Below, one piece after another: positions 34,471 through 42,790 of a DNA stretch of 64,000 nt. Origin of the DNA: Fen-1273 sp035516035 (GTDB lineage Bacteria; Bacteroidota; Ignavibacteria; UBA10030; UBA6906). The number at the start of each line of letters is the position of its first letter. The first letter of the stretch is position 1. Location of the stretch: assembly GCA_035516035.1 (NCBI GenBank), contig DATJAS010000006.1, positions 1-64,000 on the forward strand. The letters are read 5' to 3'. The position numbers and the translations under genes were made by a program. The notes beneath the pieces are model-generated. The model saw only the letters and a program-made list of their open reading frames with translations. It was not told the DNA's origin and did no database searches.

Positions 34471-35901
34471 TCACACGTCGTAGTAGAGCCCGAACTCGAA
34501 CGGATGGGGACGGAGCGCCATCGGCTTGACTTCCTTGTCCATCTTGTAGTCGATCCACGCCGTGATCACGTCCTCCGTGAACACGTCGCCGCGCAGGAGA
34601 AACTCGTGGTCGCGCTCCAGGGCGTGGAGCGCCTCCTGGAGCGAACCCGGCGTCGACGGCACGTTCTTCAGCTCCTCGGGCGCGAGATCGTAGATGTCCT
34701 TGTCAAGCGGTTCGCCCGGATCGATCTTGTTCATCACGCCGTCCAGCCCGGCGAGCATCATCGCCGAGAAGGCCAGGTACGGGTTGCACGCCGCGTCGGG
34801 GCAGCGGAACTCGACGCGTTTCGTTTTCGGGCTGGTGGAGTACATCGGGATGCGGATCGACGCGCTCCTGTTCCGCTGGGAATACGCCAGGTTGACGGGC
34901 GCCTCGAACCCCGGGACCAGCCGCTTGTAGGAATTGGTCGTCGGGTTGGTGATCGCGCAGAGCGCCGGGGCGTGCTTGAGCAGGCCGCCGATGTAGTAGA
35001 GTGCCATGTCCGACAGGTTGGCATAGCCGTTCCCGTAAAAGAGCGGCTTCCCGTTCTTCCAGAGGCTCTGGTGCACATGCATCCCCGAGCCGTTGTCGCT
35101 GAAGATCGGCTTCGGCATGAACGTCACCGTGCGGCCGCGCAGGCGCGCCGTGTTTTTCAGGACGTACTTGAAGAGGAGCATCGCGTCGGCGCTCTTCAAC
35201 AGCGGCGCGAACTTCAGGTCGATCTCCGACTGCCCGGCGGTGGCCACTTCGTGGTGCTGGGCCTCGACATCGAGACCCGCCGCGATGAGGTTGGCCGTCA
35301 TCTCGTTCCTCAGGTCCTGCATGTGGTCCGTGGGGGGAACGGGGAAATATCCCTCCTTGTACCGGGGCTTGTACCCCAGGTTCGGCATCTCCTCCCGCCC
35401 GGAGTTCCACCGCCCCTCGACCGAATCGACGTAGTAGTAGCTCGAGTGCTCGTTCGTGTCGAAGCGCACGTCGTCGAAGATGAAGAACTCGGCTTCGGCC
35501 CCGTAGTATGCCGTGTCCGCGATCCCCGTCGATTTCAGGTAGGCTTCGGCCTTGCGCGCGATACTCCGCGGGCAGCGCTCGTACCGCTCCTTCGTCAGCG
35601 GGTCGTGCACGTCGCAGATCAGGCTCAGCGTCTTTGCCTCGATGAAGCGGTCCATGAACGCCGTGGAGGCGTCGGGAATGATCAGCATGTCGCTCTCGTT
35701 GATCGCCTTCCAGCCCCTGATGCTCGAGCCGTCAAAGCCGAACCCCTCCTCGAACGACGACTCCTCCAGCTTGTCCACGGGAACCGAGAAGTGCTGCCAC
35801 TGCCCCGGGAAGTCCATGAACTTGAAGTCGATCATCGTGACCCCTTCGTCCTTGATCAGCTTGAAGACGCGGGCCAGGTGCGATCCGGAGGTTTTTGCCA
35901 T
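34471..35901 (-). CDS. glnA: Glutamine synthetase type I
   Basis: The 476-residue enzyme makes glutamine from glutamate, ammonia and ATP. Motifs include F-G-F-D-G-S-S-I, the metal and ATP sites G-A-E-A-E-F-F-I-F and N-G-S-G-M-H-V-H-Q-S, and R-N-R-S-A-S-I-R-I-P. Tyr in K-D-I-Y-D-L-A-P-E-E is at the adenylylation position of the enterobacterial enzyme, so covalent control is possible. The ATG at 35901 is preferred over a start at 35979 that would run into the transporter gene. It lies 37 bp after the ammonium transporter gene. Confidence 0.95.
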   Translation of the reverse strand: MAKTSGSHLARVFKLIKDEGVTMIDFKFMDFPGQWQHFSVPVDKLEESSFEEGFGFDGSSIRGWKAINESDMLIIPDASTAFMDRFIEAKTLSLICDVHDPLTKERYERCPRSIARKAEAYLKSTGIADTAYYGAEAEFFIFDDVRFDTNEHSSYYYVDSVEGRWNSGREEMPNLGYKPRYKEGYFPVPPTDHMQDLRNEMTANLIAAGLDVEAQHHEVATAGQSEIDLKFAPLLKSADAMLLFKYVLKNTARLRGRTVTFMPKPIFSDNGSGMHVHQSLWKNGKPLFYGNGYANLSDMALYYIGGLLKHAPALCAITNPTTNSYKRLVPGFEAPVNLAYSQRNRSASIRIPMYSTSPKTKRVEFRCPDAACNPYLAFSAMMLAGLDGVMNKIDPGEPLDKDIYDLAPEELKNVPSTPGSLQEALHALERDHEFLLRGDVFTEDVITAWIDYKMDKEVKPMALRPHPFEFGLYYDV

Positions 35902-35938
35902 AGCGTGTCCTTTGAGTGATGAGATGAGTTGTGAGTTG

Positions 35939-37183
35939 TCAGACGAGTTCGTGGTACCCCTTCTCTCCGTGCTCGACAAGGTCGAGTCCTTCCGACTGGT
36001 GCTCGTCGCCGCTGCGCGCCCCCATGAGCGCGCCGACGACCTTCAACAGGAGAAACGTCATTGCCGCCGAGTAGAGGATCGTTGCCCCGACGGCGGCGCA
36101 CTGAATCAGGAGCTGGAGGGGATTCCCGGCGAGGAGCCCGTCGGCCCCCGCAGGGTTCACGCTCCGCGTGGCGAAGATCCCGGTGACGAGCGCACCGAAG
36201 ATCCCCCCGACGCCGTGCACGGAAAACGCGTCGAGCGTGTCGTCCAGCCCCCACCGTATCCGGCTGTTGAGCGCCCAGTAACAGACGCACGAGACGCCCA
36301 GGCCGATTACGACCGCCGCCAGGGGGGTGACGAAGCCGCATGCCGGGGTGATCGCCACGAGACCCGCGACCGCCCCGGTGATCGCCCCGACTCCCGTCGG
36401 CTTTCCTTTCAGGACGACCTCCAGGATCATCCAGGAGAGCATGGCGGAGGCCGCAGCGGTGTTCGTCGCCACGAACGCCACGGTGGCCGTGGCGGTGGCA
36501 CCCAGCGCGCTCCCGGCGTTGAAGCCGAACCACCCGAACCAGAGCATCCCTCCCCCCAGCAGGACGAGCGTCACGTTGTGCGGAGGGGAGGCGCTCCGGG
36601 GGAACCCTGTCCGGGGACCGAGCATGAGCGCGGCCACCAGCGCCGAGACGCCGGCGTTGACGTGAACGACCGTGCCCCCGGCAAAGTCGAGCGCTCCGAG
36701 CGAGCGGAGCCATCCGCCGGCGCCCCAGACCCAGTGGGCGACGGGGTCATAGACGAGCGTGGTCCAGAGGAGGACGAACACCATGAAGGACTTGAATTTC
36801 ATCCGCTCGACGATTGCGCCGGAGACAAGCGCGGGCGTGATGATGGCGAACATCGCCTGGTAGGCCATGAAGAGCTCGTGCGGGATCGTCGGCGCGTAGA
36901 CGATCTCGGGCGCGAGGGAGACGCCGCTGAGCCCCAGCCACGAGAGTCCCCCGGCGAACGCCCCCGCCGCCCCCGCGCCGGGCGCGAAGGCGAGCGAATA
37001 GCCCCAGAGGACCCACTGCACGGCCACCACGCCCATGACGGCGAAGCTCATCATCATGGTATTGACGACGTTCTTGCTCCGCACGAGGCCGCCGTAGAAA
37101 AAGGCCAGCCCCGGCGTCATGAACAGCACGAGCGCCGCGCACACGAGCATGAATGCGGTGTCCCCCGCGCTGAGCGCGTTCAC
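35939..37183 (-). CDS. amtB: Ammonium transporter
   Basis: The 414-residue membrane protein keeps the conduction-pore twin histidines in L-D-F-A-G-G-T-V-V-H-V-N-A-G and F-S-V-H-G-V-G-G-I-F-G. The N-terminus T-P-G-L-A-F-F-Y-G-G-L-V-R is diagnostic. It brings ammonium into the cell for glutamine synthetase encoded next. The GTG start overlaps the regulator stop (GTGA). No PII (GlnB/GlnK) gene is adjacent, unlike most amt operons. Confidence 0.95.
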   Translation of the reverse strand: MNALSAGDTAFMLVCAALVLFMTPGLAFFYGGLVRSKNVVNTMMMSFAVMGVVAVQWVLWGYSLAFAPGAGAAGAFAGGLSWLGLSGVSLAPEIVYAPTIPHELFMAYQAMFAIITPALVSGAIVERMKFKSFMVFVLLWTTLVYDPVAHWVWGAGGWLRSLGALDFAGGTVVHVNAGVSALVAALMLGPRTGFPRSASPPHNVTLVLLGGGMLWFGWFGFNAGSALGATATATVAFVATNTAAASAMLSWMILEVVLKGKPTGVGAITGAVAGLVAITPACGFVTPLAAVVIGLGVSCVCYWALNSRIRWGLDDTLDAFSVHGVGGIFGALVTGIFATRSVNPAGADGLLAGNPLQLLIQCAAVGATILYSAAMTFLLLKVVGALMGARSGDEHQSEGLDLVEHGEKGYHELV

Positions 37184-37641
37184 CGGGGCACCTCGACTTT
37201 GATCCGCGTGCTCTCTTTCGACGTCGAGAGGACCAGGTTTGTCCGCGTGTTCAGCACGCCGGCCCAGGACTGGATCTTGGCCAGGAGTTTCTCCAGCGAA
37301 GCCGTGTCCGCGGTGCGCACCTTGAGCAGGTGGGACCCCTCCCCGGTGATGGCGTGGCACTCCAGGATCTCGTCGTTTGCGTGTGCATGGTCCAGGAACG
37401 CCGCGTAGTGGCGCGAGGAATCCACGGTCACGTGGATGAACGCGCAGATATCCTTGCCGAGCTTTTTCGGGTCCACCGTCGCGTAGTACCCGGTGATGTA
37501 CCCTCCTTCTTCAAGCTTGCGCAGCCGCTCGCTCACAGATGGGAGGGAGAGGCCGACCGCCTCCGCAAGGTCGTTGCGGCGCGTCCTGCCCTTCCTCTGG
37601 AGCGTCTCCAGAATTGTCGCGTCGATCGCGTCGATGGTCAT
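37180..37641 (-). CDS. Lrp/AsnC-family transcriptional regulator
   Basis: The 153-residue product has the Lrp layout: an N-terminal helix-turn-helix (about residues 3-55, ILETLQRKGRTRRNDLAEAVGLSLPSVSERLRKLEE by pattern) and a C-terminal ligand-sensing RAM domain. It heads the amt-glnA operon with translational coupling, so it most likely senses an amino acid and controls nitrogen assimilation and its own gene. A palindrome at its predicted transcription start supports autoregulation. Confidence 0.9.
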   Translation of the reverse strand: MTIDAIDATILETLQRKGRTRRNDLAEAVGLSLPSVSERLRKLEEGGYITGYYATVDPKKLGKDICAFIHVTVDSSRHYAAFLDHAHANDEILECHAITGEGSHLLKVRTADTASLEKLLAKIQSWAGVLNTRTNLVLSTSKESTRIKVEVPR

Positions 37642-37704
37642 GAGGGGGTTCCGGGGGGTTGGGGTTCTGCCAGGGGTGGAAGCCTAAATAACTAAGGTTT
37701 TTGC

Positions 37705-37714
37705 CTATCGATAG
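37705..37714. promoter_or_regulatory. Candidate Lrp operator, 10-bp palindrome
   Basis: CTATCGATAG is a perfect palindrome located 6 bases past the -10 box of the lrp promoter, at the expected transcription start. Binding there would block initiation. Confidence 0.45.
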
Positions 37715-37720
37715 CTTGAA

Positions 37721-37749
37721 ATATAAGGCACGGGAGGGAAAAAGTCAAG
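37721..37749 (-). promoter_or_regulatory. Putative promoter of lrp-amt-glnA operon
   Basis: On the minus strand TTGACT (37749-37744), 17 bases, TTATAT (37726-37721). The leader to the lrp ATG is about 70 bases. Confidence 0.6.
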
Positions 37750-37802
37750 AAGAATTTCTATGCGCGCGGAAATAGGGGCGTGGAGGGAAGGAGGCGGGGA
37801 TG

Positions 37803-38459
37803 TCAGCCGCCGGCGGCCGCCCGCAGGGCGCGGACGGCTCCCGGGACGTCCGGGGCGCCGAAGATCGCCTGTCCCGCCACGAGCACGTTGGCCCCCGCGC
37901 GCGCGACGCGGGGCGCGGTCGTCGTGTCGATGCCGCCGTCCACCTCGAGGAAGAGCCCCGGCCGCACTTCGCGCGCCATCGCGGCCGTGCGGCGGATCTT
38001 CTCGACGGACGCTTCAATAAACGTCTGGCCGCCGAAGCCGGGATTGACGGACATGATGAGCACCATGTCGACGAACGGCAGGATCTCCACGAGGAGGCTC
38101 TCCGGCGTGGCGGGGTTGACGCACACCCCCGCCCTGGCGCCGGTCGACCGGATCTTCTGCACCGTGCGGTGCAGGTGGGGACATGTTTCGTAATGGACCG
38201 TGATCGAATCGGCCCCCGCCCCCCTGAAGTCATCGATGTACCTGTCGGGGTCCGCGATCATCAGGTGCACGTCGAACGGGAGCCGGCTGCGGCGCCTGAG
38301 CGAGCGGATGACCGGGGGGCCGATCGTCAGGTTCGGCACGAAGTGGCCGTCCATGACGTCGAGGTGGAGCCAGTCGGCTCCTCCCTGCTCGGCGAGCGCA
38401 ATCTGACGGCCGAGTTCCGCGAAGTCGGCGGCCAGCAGCGAGGGAGCGATCGTGGTCAT
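37803..38459 (-). CDS. rpe: Ribulose-phosphate 3-epimerase
   Basis: The 218-residue TIM-barrel enzyme interconverts ribulose 5-phosphate and xylulose 5-phosphate. Motifs are P-S-L-L-A-A-D-F, L-H-L-D-V-M-D-G-H-F-V-P-N, V-H-L-M-I, M-S-V-N-P-G-F-G-G-Q and E-V-D-G-G-I, with metal-binding His and Asp in place. It is 13 bp downstream of the PASTA-protein gene in the same operon. Confidence 0.95.
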   Translation of the reverse strand: MTTIAPSLLAADFAELGRQIALAEQGGADWLHLDVMDGHFVPNLTIGPPVIRSLRRRSRLPFDVHLMIADPDRYIDDFRGAGADSITVHYETCPHLHRTVQKIRSTGARAGVCVNPATPESLLVEILPFVDMVLIMSVNPGFGGQTFIEASVEKIRRTAAMAREVRPGLFLEVDGGIDTTTAPRVARAGANVLVAGQAIFGAPDVPGAVRALRAAAGG

Positions 38460-38472
38460 AGGCAGCGGGCCG

Positions 38473-39258
38473 TCAGTGGAGTGGGACCTGGATTTCATCC
38501 GTGGGGCGCCCCGCCTTCACGACAAAGAGGTCGATTTTACCCCCGAGGGGCACGGATTCCCCCGCGCGCGGGAACTGTTCGACCACCGTGTTGGGTATAA
38601 GCTCATAGCTGAGCTGGAACGTGATGTTGCCGACGGCGAGCTTCTGGGCCAGGAGGAGCTTCTCCGCCTCGCTGACTGTCCGGCCGACGACGTTGGGCAC
38701 GCTGACGCCCCCGGCGGCCGCCCCCCCTGCGCTCACCGTGATATTGACGCGCGAACCCCGGGCGGCCCGGGCGTCCGCACCGATCGACTGCGCGACGATC
38801 GTGTTCTCAGGGTAGACGGTCGAGGGCTCGAAGCTCACCGCGCCGAGCTGAAGCCCGTAGCGTTCGAGCGCGAATTTCGCGTCCCTGAGTGAGCGGCCCC
38901 GGAGCTGGGGAACGACGACGAGCGCCTCCCCCCCGCTCAGCGTCAGGTACACCCTCCTCCCGAGCTTTACCTGCGCCTGTGCCACGGGGTTCTGGTATAT
39001 GACCGTGCCGGGGGGATGGTCGGGATCGGGGCGCGTATCGGCCTCGACCCCCTCCAGCCCGGCAGACTCGAGCTGAGTCCTGGCGTCGGCCAGGGGGAGG
39101 CCGGTCACCGCTGGAACGGCGAGCGTTCCCCCGTGGTTTACGTACAGTGGCAGCGCGAGATTGTTGAGGAGGAAAAAGAGCGCGATCGCCACAGCCGCGG
39201 CGACGGAGAGTTTGCGCACCCAGGGCTTCCGAACAATCTGAGGAATTGTCAATGGCAT
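38473..39258 (-). CDS. Membrane-anchored protein with three PASTA domains
   Basis: The 261-residue product has an N-terminal membrane segment (about residues 17-38) and three PASTA repeats (about 45-115, 116-185, 186-258), each starting like V-P-x-V/L-x-G-x-x-L-x-x-A. PASTA domains bind peptidoglycan or muropeptides, usually in Ser/Thr kinases or penicillin-binding proteins; no catalytic domain is present here. The ATG at 39258 is chosen because it directly precedes the anchor helix. Confidence 0.85.
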   Translation of the reverse strand: MPLTIPQIVRKPWVRKLSVAAAVAIALFFLLNNLALPLYVNHGGTLAVPAVTGLPLADARTQLESAGLEGVEADTRPDPDHPPGTVIYQNPVAQAQVKLGRRVYLTLSGGEALVVVPQLRGRSLRDAKFALERYGLQLGAVSFEPSTVYPENTIVAQSIGADARAARGSRVNITVSAGGAAAGGVSVPNVVGRTVSEAEKLLLAQKLAVGNITFQLSYELIPNTVVEQFPRAGESVPLGGKIDLFVVKAGRPTDEIQVPLH

Positions 39259-39288
39259 GCCGCCTCGCGAGTTCCGGTTCAGGCCGTA

Positions 39289-39317
39289 AAGATAGTCAAA
39301 CACACGCGAAACCACAA
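39289..39317 (-). promoter_or_regulatory. Putative promoter of PASTA-rpe operon
   Basis: On the minus strand TTGTGG (39317-39312), 17 bases, TATCTT (39294-39289), 31 bases before the ATG. The divergent ten-gene cluster starts at 39329, so its promoter must lie in this same 70-bp gap or further inside the PASTA gene. Confidence 0.4.
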
Positions 39318-39328
39318 GGCGCCGGCTC

Positions 39329-40276
39329 GTGATCACGACGGCGGCCCTTCGAAGGGGGACGCCCCCCAGATCGGACAGCGCGCTGCGCCGGGGCGTGGTC
39401 AGGGCGCTCCTGTACTACGACATCTGGCGCTATCCCCTGACATCCCTCGAGCTCCACGCCTTCCATCCCGGAGAGGCTTCATCGCACAGCCGGTTTGTCC
39501 TGGCACTGGATGCGATGGTGCGCGACGGGTCGCTCGCGCGGGAAGGAAACTACTACTGCCTCCCCGGGAGAGAAGAGGGGGCCCGGGAACGGCGCCGGAG
39601 AGAGCGGCACGCCCGGGGCATGTGGATACTGGCGGGATGCGCCGCCCGTATCATCAAGTCGTTCCCTTTCGTCCGCGGGATCCTGGTCTCGGGCGATCTT
39701 TCCAAGAACGCCACCGGCAGGGGAAGCGACGTCGACTTCTTCATCCTGACGGAACCCGGACGCCTCTGGATCGCGAGGACGCTCCTGGTGATGTTCAAGA
39801 AGACCGTGCTGCTGAACAGCAAGAAGTTCTTCTGCGTCAACGCGTTCTGCGCCACGGACTCGATGGTCGTGGCCGACAGGAACATCTACCAGGCGACGGA
39901 GATCGCGCAGCTCAAGCCGCTCTACAATACGGCGCTCTTCCGGGCGTACCTCGACGCGAACGGGTGGATCCGGGAATACTTCCCGAACTTCAGCCCCGCC
40001 GCGCTCCGGCTCCCGAGAGCGACGGAGCGGAGGAGCATCCTGCAGAGGCTCGCGGAATTCCCGTTCCGGTTCCTCCCCGCCGGCCGCATCGACGCCGCGC
40101 TGATGAGGGGGATGCGGCGCGAGTGGGCCCGGCGGCACCCCGAACTCGACGAGCGGACGCGCGAGGAGATTTTCCTCTGCGCGCCGGGGGAATCGCGGGC
40201 ATTCGCCGGGAATTTCCAGGGAAAGGTCCTCCGCGCGTACGCGACCCGGCTCAGGGCGCACGGGGTCGCGCCGTGA
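39329..40276 (+). CDS. Nucleotidyltransferase-like protein, first gene of cluster
   Basis: The 315-residue product has an N-terminal winged-helix-like region (about residues 20-80) and a polymerase-beta-type nucleotidyltransferase core: S-G-D-L-S-K-N-A-T-G-R-G-S-D-V-D-F-F-I-L, giving the G-S...D-x-D metal site. The rest is basic and helical. It may transfer a nucleotide or be a regulator; the acceptor is not known. It overlaps the radical SAM gene by 4 bp and lies 70 bp from the divergent PASTA gene. Confidence 0.65.
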   Translation: MITTAALRRGTPPRSDSALRRGVVRALLYYDIWRYPLTSLELHAFHPGEASSHSRFVLALDAMVRDGSLAREGNYYCLPGREEGARERRRRERHARGMWILAGCAARIIKSFPFVRGILVSGDLSKNATGRGSDVDFFILTEPGRLWIARTLLVMFKKTVLLNSKKFFCVNAFCATDSMVVADRNIYQATEIAQLKPLYNTALFRAYLDANGWIREYFPNFSPAALRLPRATERRSILQRLAEFPFRFLPAGRIDAALMRGMRREWARRHPELDERTREEIFLCAPGESRAFAGNFQGKVLRAYATRLRAHGVAP

Positions 40277-41745
40277 ACGGGGCCGACATCCTCTTCACAC
40301 ACTCCTATTTTCTCCGGTTCGACCCGAAGGAACTCCGGGCGATGACGCCCTACCCGCCGCTGGGAACGCTCTACGCGGCCTCCATCGCGCGGGGGCTCGG
40401 CTACCGCCCGTCGCTCTTCGACAGCATGCTCGCCGAAGGCGAGGCCGAAATCACGCCCGTGATACGCCGGCTCCGCCCGCGCATCGTCGCCATCTACGAC
40501 GACGATTTCAATTACCTGACGAAAATGTGTCTCACGCGGATGCGCGAAGCGGCGTTCGCCCTTGCGGGCATCGCGCGCGGGGAAGGGTGCACGGTGATCG
40601 TGCACGGCTCCGACGCCGCCGATCGCGCGGAGGAATACATCGCGCGCGGCGCCGATTACGTCCTGTGCGGCGAGGGAGAGGGACCCCTGGGCGACCTCCT
40701 CGTCGCGCTCAGGGACGGAGGGGACCCCTTCGCCGTGAGGGGCGTCGTCGCGCGCGACGGCCTCACGCTGCGGCGGACGCTCCCCCACGCCTCCGTGAGG
40801 GATCTTGACGCCCTCCCGATGCCCGCGTGGGACCTGATCGACGCCTCGCGGTACCGGGACGCCTGGGTGAACCGTCACGGCCATTTCTCGCTCAACATGG
40901 TCACGACGCGCGGCTGCCCTTTTCACTGCAACTGGTGCGCCAAGCCGATCTACGGGCAGGCGTACGCCTCCCGCTCGCCGGCCAACGTCGTCGATGAGAT
41001 GATCCACCTGCGCCACACGCTCCACCCCGATCATCTCTGGTTCTGCGACGATATTTTCGGCCTGAAGCCGGGATGGCTCGGGGAGTTCGCCGCGGAGGTG
41101 AACCGCCGGGGCGCGCACACCCCGTTCAAGTGCCTGGCGAGAGTCGACCTCCTCCTCAAGGACAACGCCGTCGATCACCTTGCCGCCGCCGGCTGCACAT
41201 CGGTCTGGGTCGGGGCGGAGTCCGGATCCCAGAAGATCCTCGACGCGATGGAAAAGGGGACGACGGTCGGACAGATCCACGAGGCCTCGCGTCTCCTCAG
41301 GGCAAAGGGCATCCGCACAGGATTCTTCCTCCAGTTCGGTTACCCGGGTGAAACGCGCGCGGACATCGATCGCACGCTCGCCATGGTGAGGGACTGTCTT
41401 CCTGACGACATCGGCATTTCCGTCTCTTACCCGCTCCCGGGAACCCCCTTCTACGAGAGCGTTCGCCGTTCGCTCGGGGGGAAAAAGAACTGGCGCGTGA
41501 GCGAAGACCTCGACCTGATGTTCCCGGGAGAATTCCATCCGGATTTCTACAGGGCGCTTCATGCCCTGACGCACAAACGCCTCAGGGTCTGGCAGGGGGT
41601 GAAGGAGGCGAGAGCACTGGCGGCGGCGCCATGGACCGCCTCGGGCGCAAAGCTCCGCCGCGTGGCCGGCGGGGCGTACCATGTCCTGACGCTCCCGTAC
41701 TACCGCAGGAAGATGCATGCGCTCGAAAAACCCCTCCAGGCCTGA
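40273..41745 (+). CDS. B12-binding-domain radical SAM protein (first of two)
   Basis: The 490-residue product has a Rossmann-like N-terminal half (residues 1-190) as in cobalamin-binding radical SAM enzymes and the cluster motif C-P-F-H-C-N-W-C (CxxxCxxC). W-V-G-A-E-S-G-S and F-F-L-Q-F-G-Y-P-G-E are typical later motifs. The D-x-H-x-x-G cobalamin base motif is not seen, so B12 may be bound base-off or lost. Such enzymes methylate or rearrange unactivated carbons. The GTG start overlaps the previous stop (GTGA). Confidence 0.82.
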   Translation: MNGADILFTHSYFLRFDPKELRAMTPYPPLGTLYAASIARGLGYRPSLFDSMLAEGEAEITPVIRRLRPRIVAIYDDDFNYLTKMCLTRMREAAFALAGIARGEGCTVIVHGSDAADRAEEYIARGADYVLCGEGEGPLGDLLVALRDGGDPFAVRGVVARDGLTLRRTLPHASVRDLDALPMPAWDLIDASRYRDAWVNRHGHFSLNMVTTRGCPFHCNWCAKPIYGQAYASRSPANVVDEMIHLRHTLHPDHLWFCDDIFGLKPGWLGEFAAEVNRRGAHTPFKCLARVDLLLKDNAVDHLAAAGCTSVWVGAESGSQKILDAMEKGTTVGQIHEASRLLRAKGIRTGFFLQFGYPGETRADIDRTLAMVRDCLPDDIGISVSYPLPGTPFYESVRRSLGGKKNWRVSEDLDLMFPGEFHPDFYRALHALTHKRLRVWQGVKEARALAAAPWTASGAKLRRVAGGAYHVLTLPYYRRKMHALEKPLQA

Positions 41746-42790
41746 CCGCTTCTCCCACCGTGCCTGGCGCGGTGCGGCCCCTCCCCGGAGCGTCCTCCTC
41801 ATCAGGCTTCACGCGCTCGGGGACGTGGCAATCGTGCTCCCGCTGGCCGGCTCCATTGCCAGGGAGTGGCCCGGCGCACGCATCGACATGCTGACCGCTC
41901 CCCCCGCAGATTCAATCGCCAGGCTCGCCAGGGCAATCAGCAACGTCTACGTCTACGAGGTTGCCCCGTCCAGGCTCGCGCGCATCGTCGACGCGTTCAC
42001 GTACGGGCTTGCGGTCAGGAGGATGCGCTATGATGCTATTATCGACATTCAATCAAACTACATAACCCGTATCATCCGCTGGAGTTCAGGCGTTCGCTCA
42101 TGGAGTGAATTCGATCGGTTCTCGCCTCTCTCCGCAGCCGAGCGCGCCCGGCGCTCTCTCGCTGCATGCGGAGTTCCCCGCCCCGCGTTTGATATCCCGG
42201 CTAAGATACGGGAGGAATCGCTCAAGGAAGCCCGGATGAGGCTCCGTGCCGCCGGCTGGGACGGGAGCACGAGGCTCGCGGTCTTCAATCCCGCGGGCCT
42301 CTGGGTCACGAGGAACTGGCCCCTGGAGAACTACGTTGAACTCTACAGACTCTGGAGCAAGCGGGAACCCCTCCGCGTGCTCATGCTCGGGACCGACCGC
42401 ATACGGGAGTCCTCCCGGGCGATCGCACAGGCATGCGGGAACGACATCATAAACCTCGCGGCGCAAACCTCGGCCGGCGAAGCATTTGCACTTCTGCGCC
42501 TTGCTGACGTCATTATCACCGAAGATTCCGGCCTGATGCACATGGCGTGGAGCGCGGGAACCCCCGTCGTGGCTCTCTTCGGATCCACGAACAGTGCATG
42601 GTCCTCCCCGCCCGGAGACCGGGCCGTCTGCCTCGATTCCAGCGACCTCCCCTGTGGCTGCTGCATGGAGCCCCGGTGCGCATTCGGCGACGTCCGTTGT
42701 CTTGCCCGCCGGGCGCCCGGGGAGGTGCTCGGCGCAGCCCTCGGGCTCATTGAGCGCGTCCACGCCCACACACAAACTGCACCCGGTTGA
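41717..42790 (+). CDS. Glycosyltransferase family 9 (heptosyltransferase-like)
   Basis: The 357-residue product has the GT9 N-terminus L-L-I-R-L-H-A-L-G-D-V-A-I-V-L-P and the C-terminal sugar-nucleotide region I-I-T-E-D-S-G-L-M-H-M-A-W-S-A-G-T-P-V-V-A-L-F-G-S-T. Family 9 adds heptose or related sugars to lipid-linked acceptors on the inner membrane. A Cys-rich C-terminal stretch (C-G-C-C...C...C) near residue 310 resembles a segment found in many such enzymes. It overlaps the radical SAM gene by 29 bp. Confidence 0.85.
   Translation: MRSKNPSRPDRFSHRAWRGAAPPRSVLLIRLHALGDVAIVLPLAGSIAREWPGARIDMLTAPPADSIARLARAISNVYVYEVAPSRLARIVDAFTYGLAVRRMRYDAIIDIQSNYITRIIRWSSGVRSWSEFDRFSPLSAAERARRSLAACGVPRPAFDIPAKIREESLKEARMRLRAAGWDGSTRLAVFNPAGLWVTRNWPLENYVELYRLWSKREPLRVLMLGTDRIRESSRAIAQACGNDIINLAAQTSAGEAFALLRLADVIITEDSGLMHMAWSAGTPVVALFGSTNSAWSSPPGDRAVCLDSSDLPCGCCMEPRCAFGDVRCLARRAPGEVLGAALGLIERVHAHTQTAPG

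Noticed and set aside
35552..37408. Long plus-strand reading frame (618 codons) opposite glnA and the ammonium transporter
   Set aside because: Antisense to two certain genes with catalytic motifs. The translation is Arg/Glu/His/Pro-rich with no domain.
39258..39329. Possible precursor-peptide gene for the radical SAM cluster in the upstream gap
   Set aside because: The 70-bp gap has no start with ribosome site and room for a peptide, and the other junctions overlap.
39922..41802. Long minus-strand reading frame (626 codons) opposite the radical SAM gene
   Set aside because: Antisense to a gene with a clear CxxxCxxC motif; no ribosome site and no recognisable domain.
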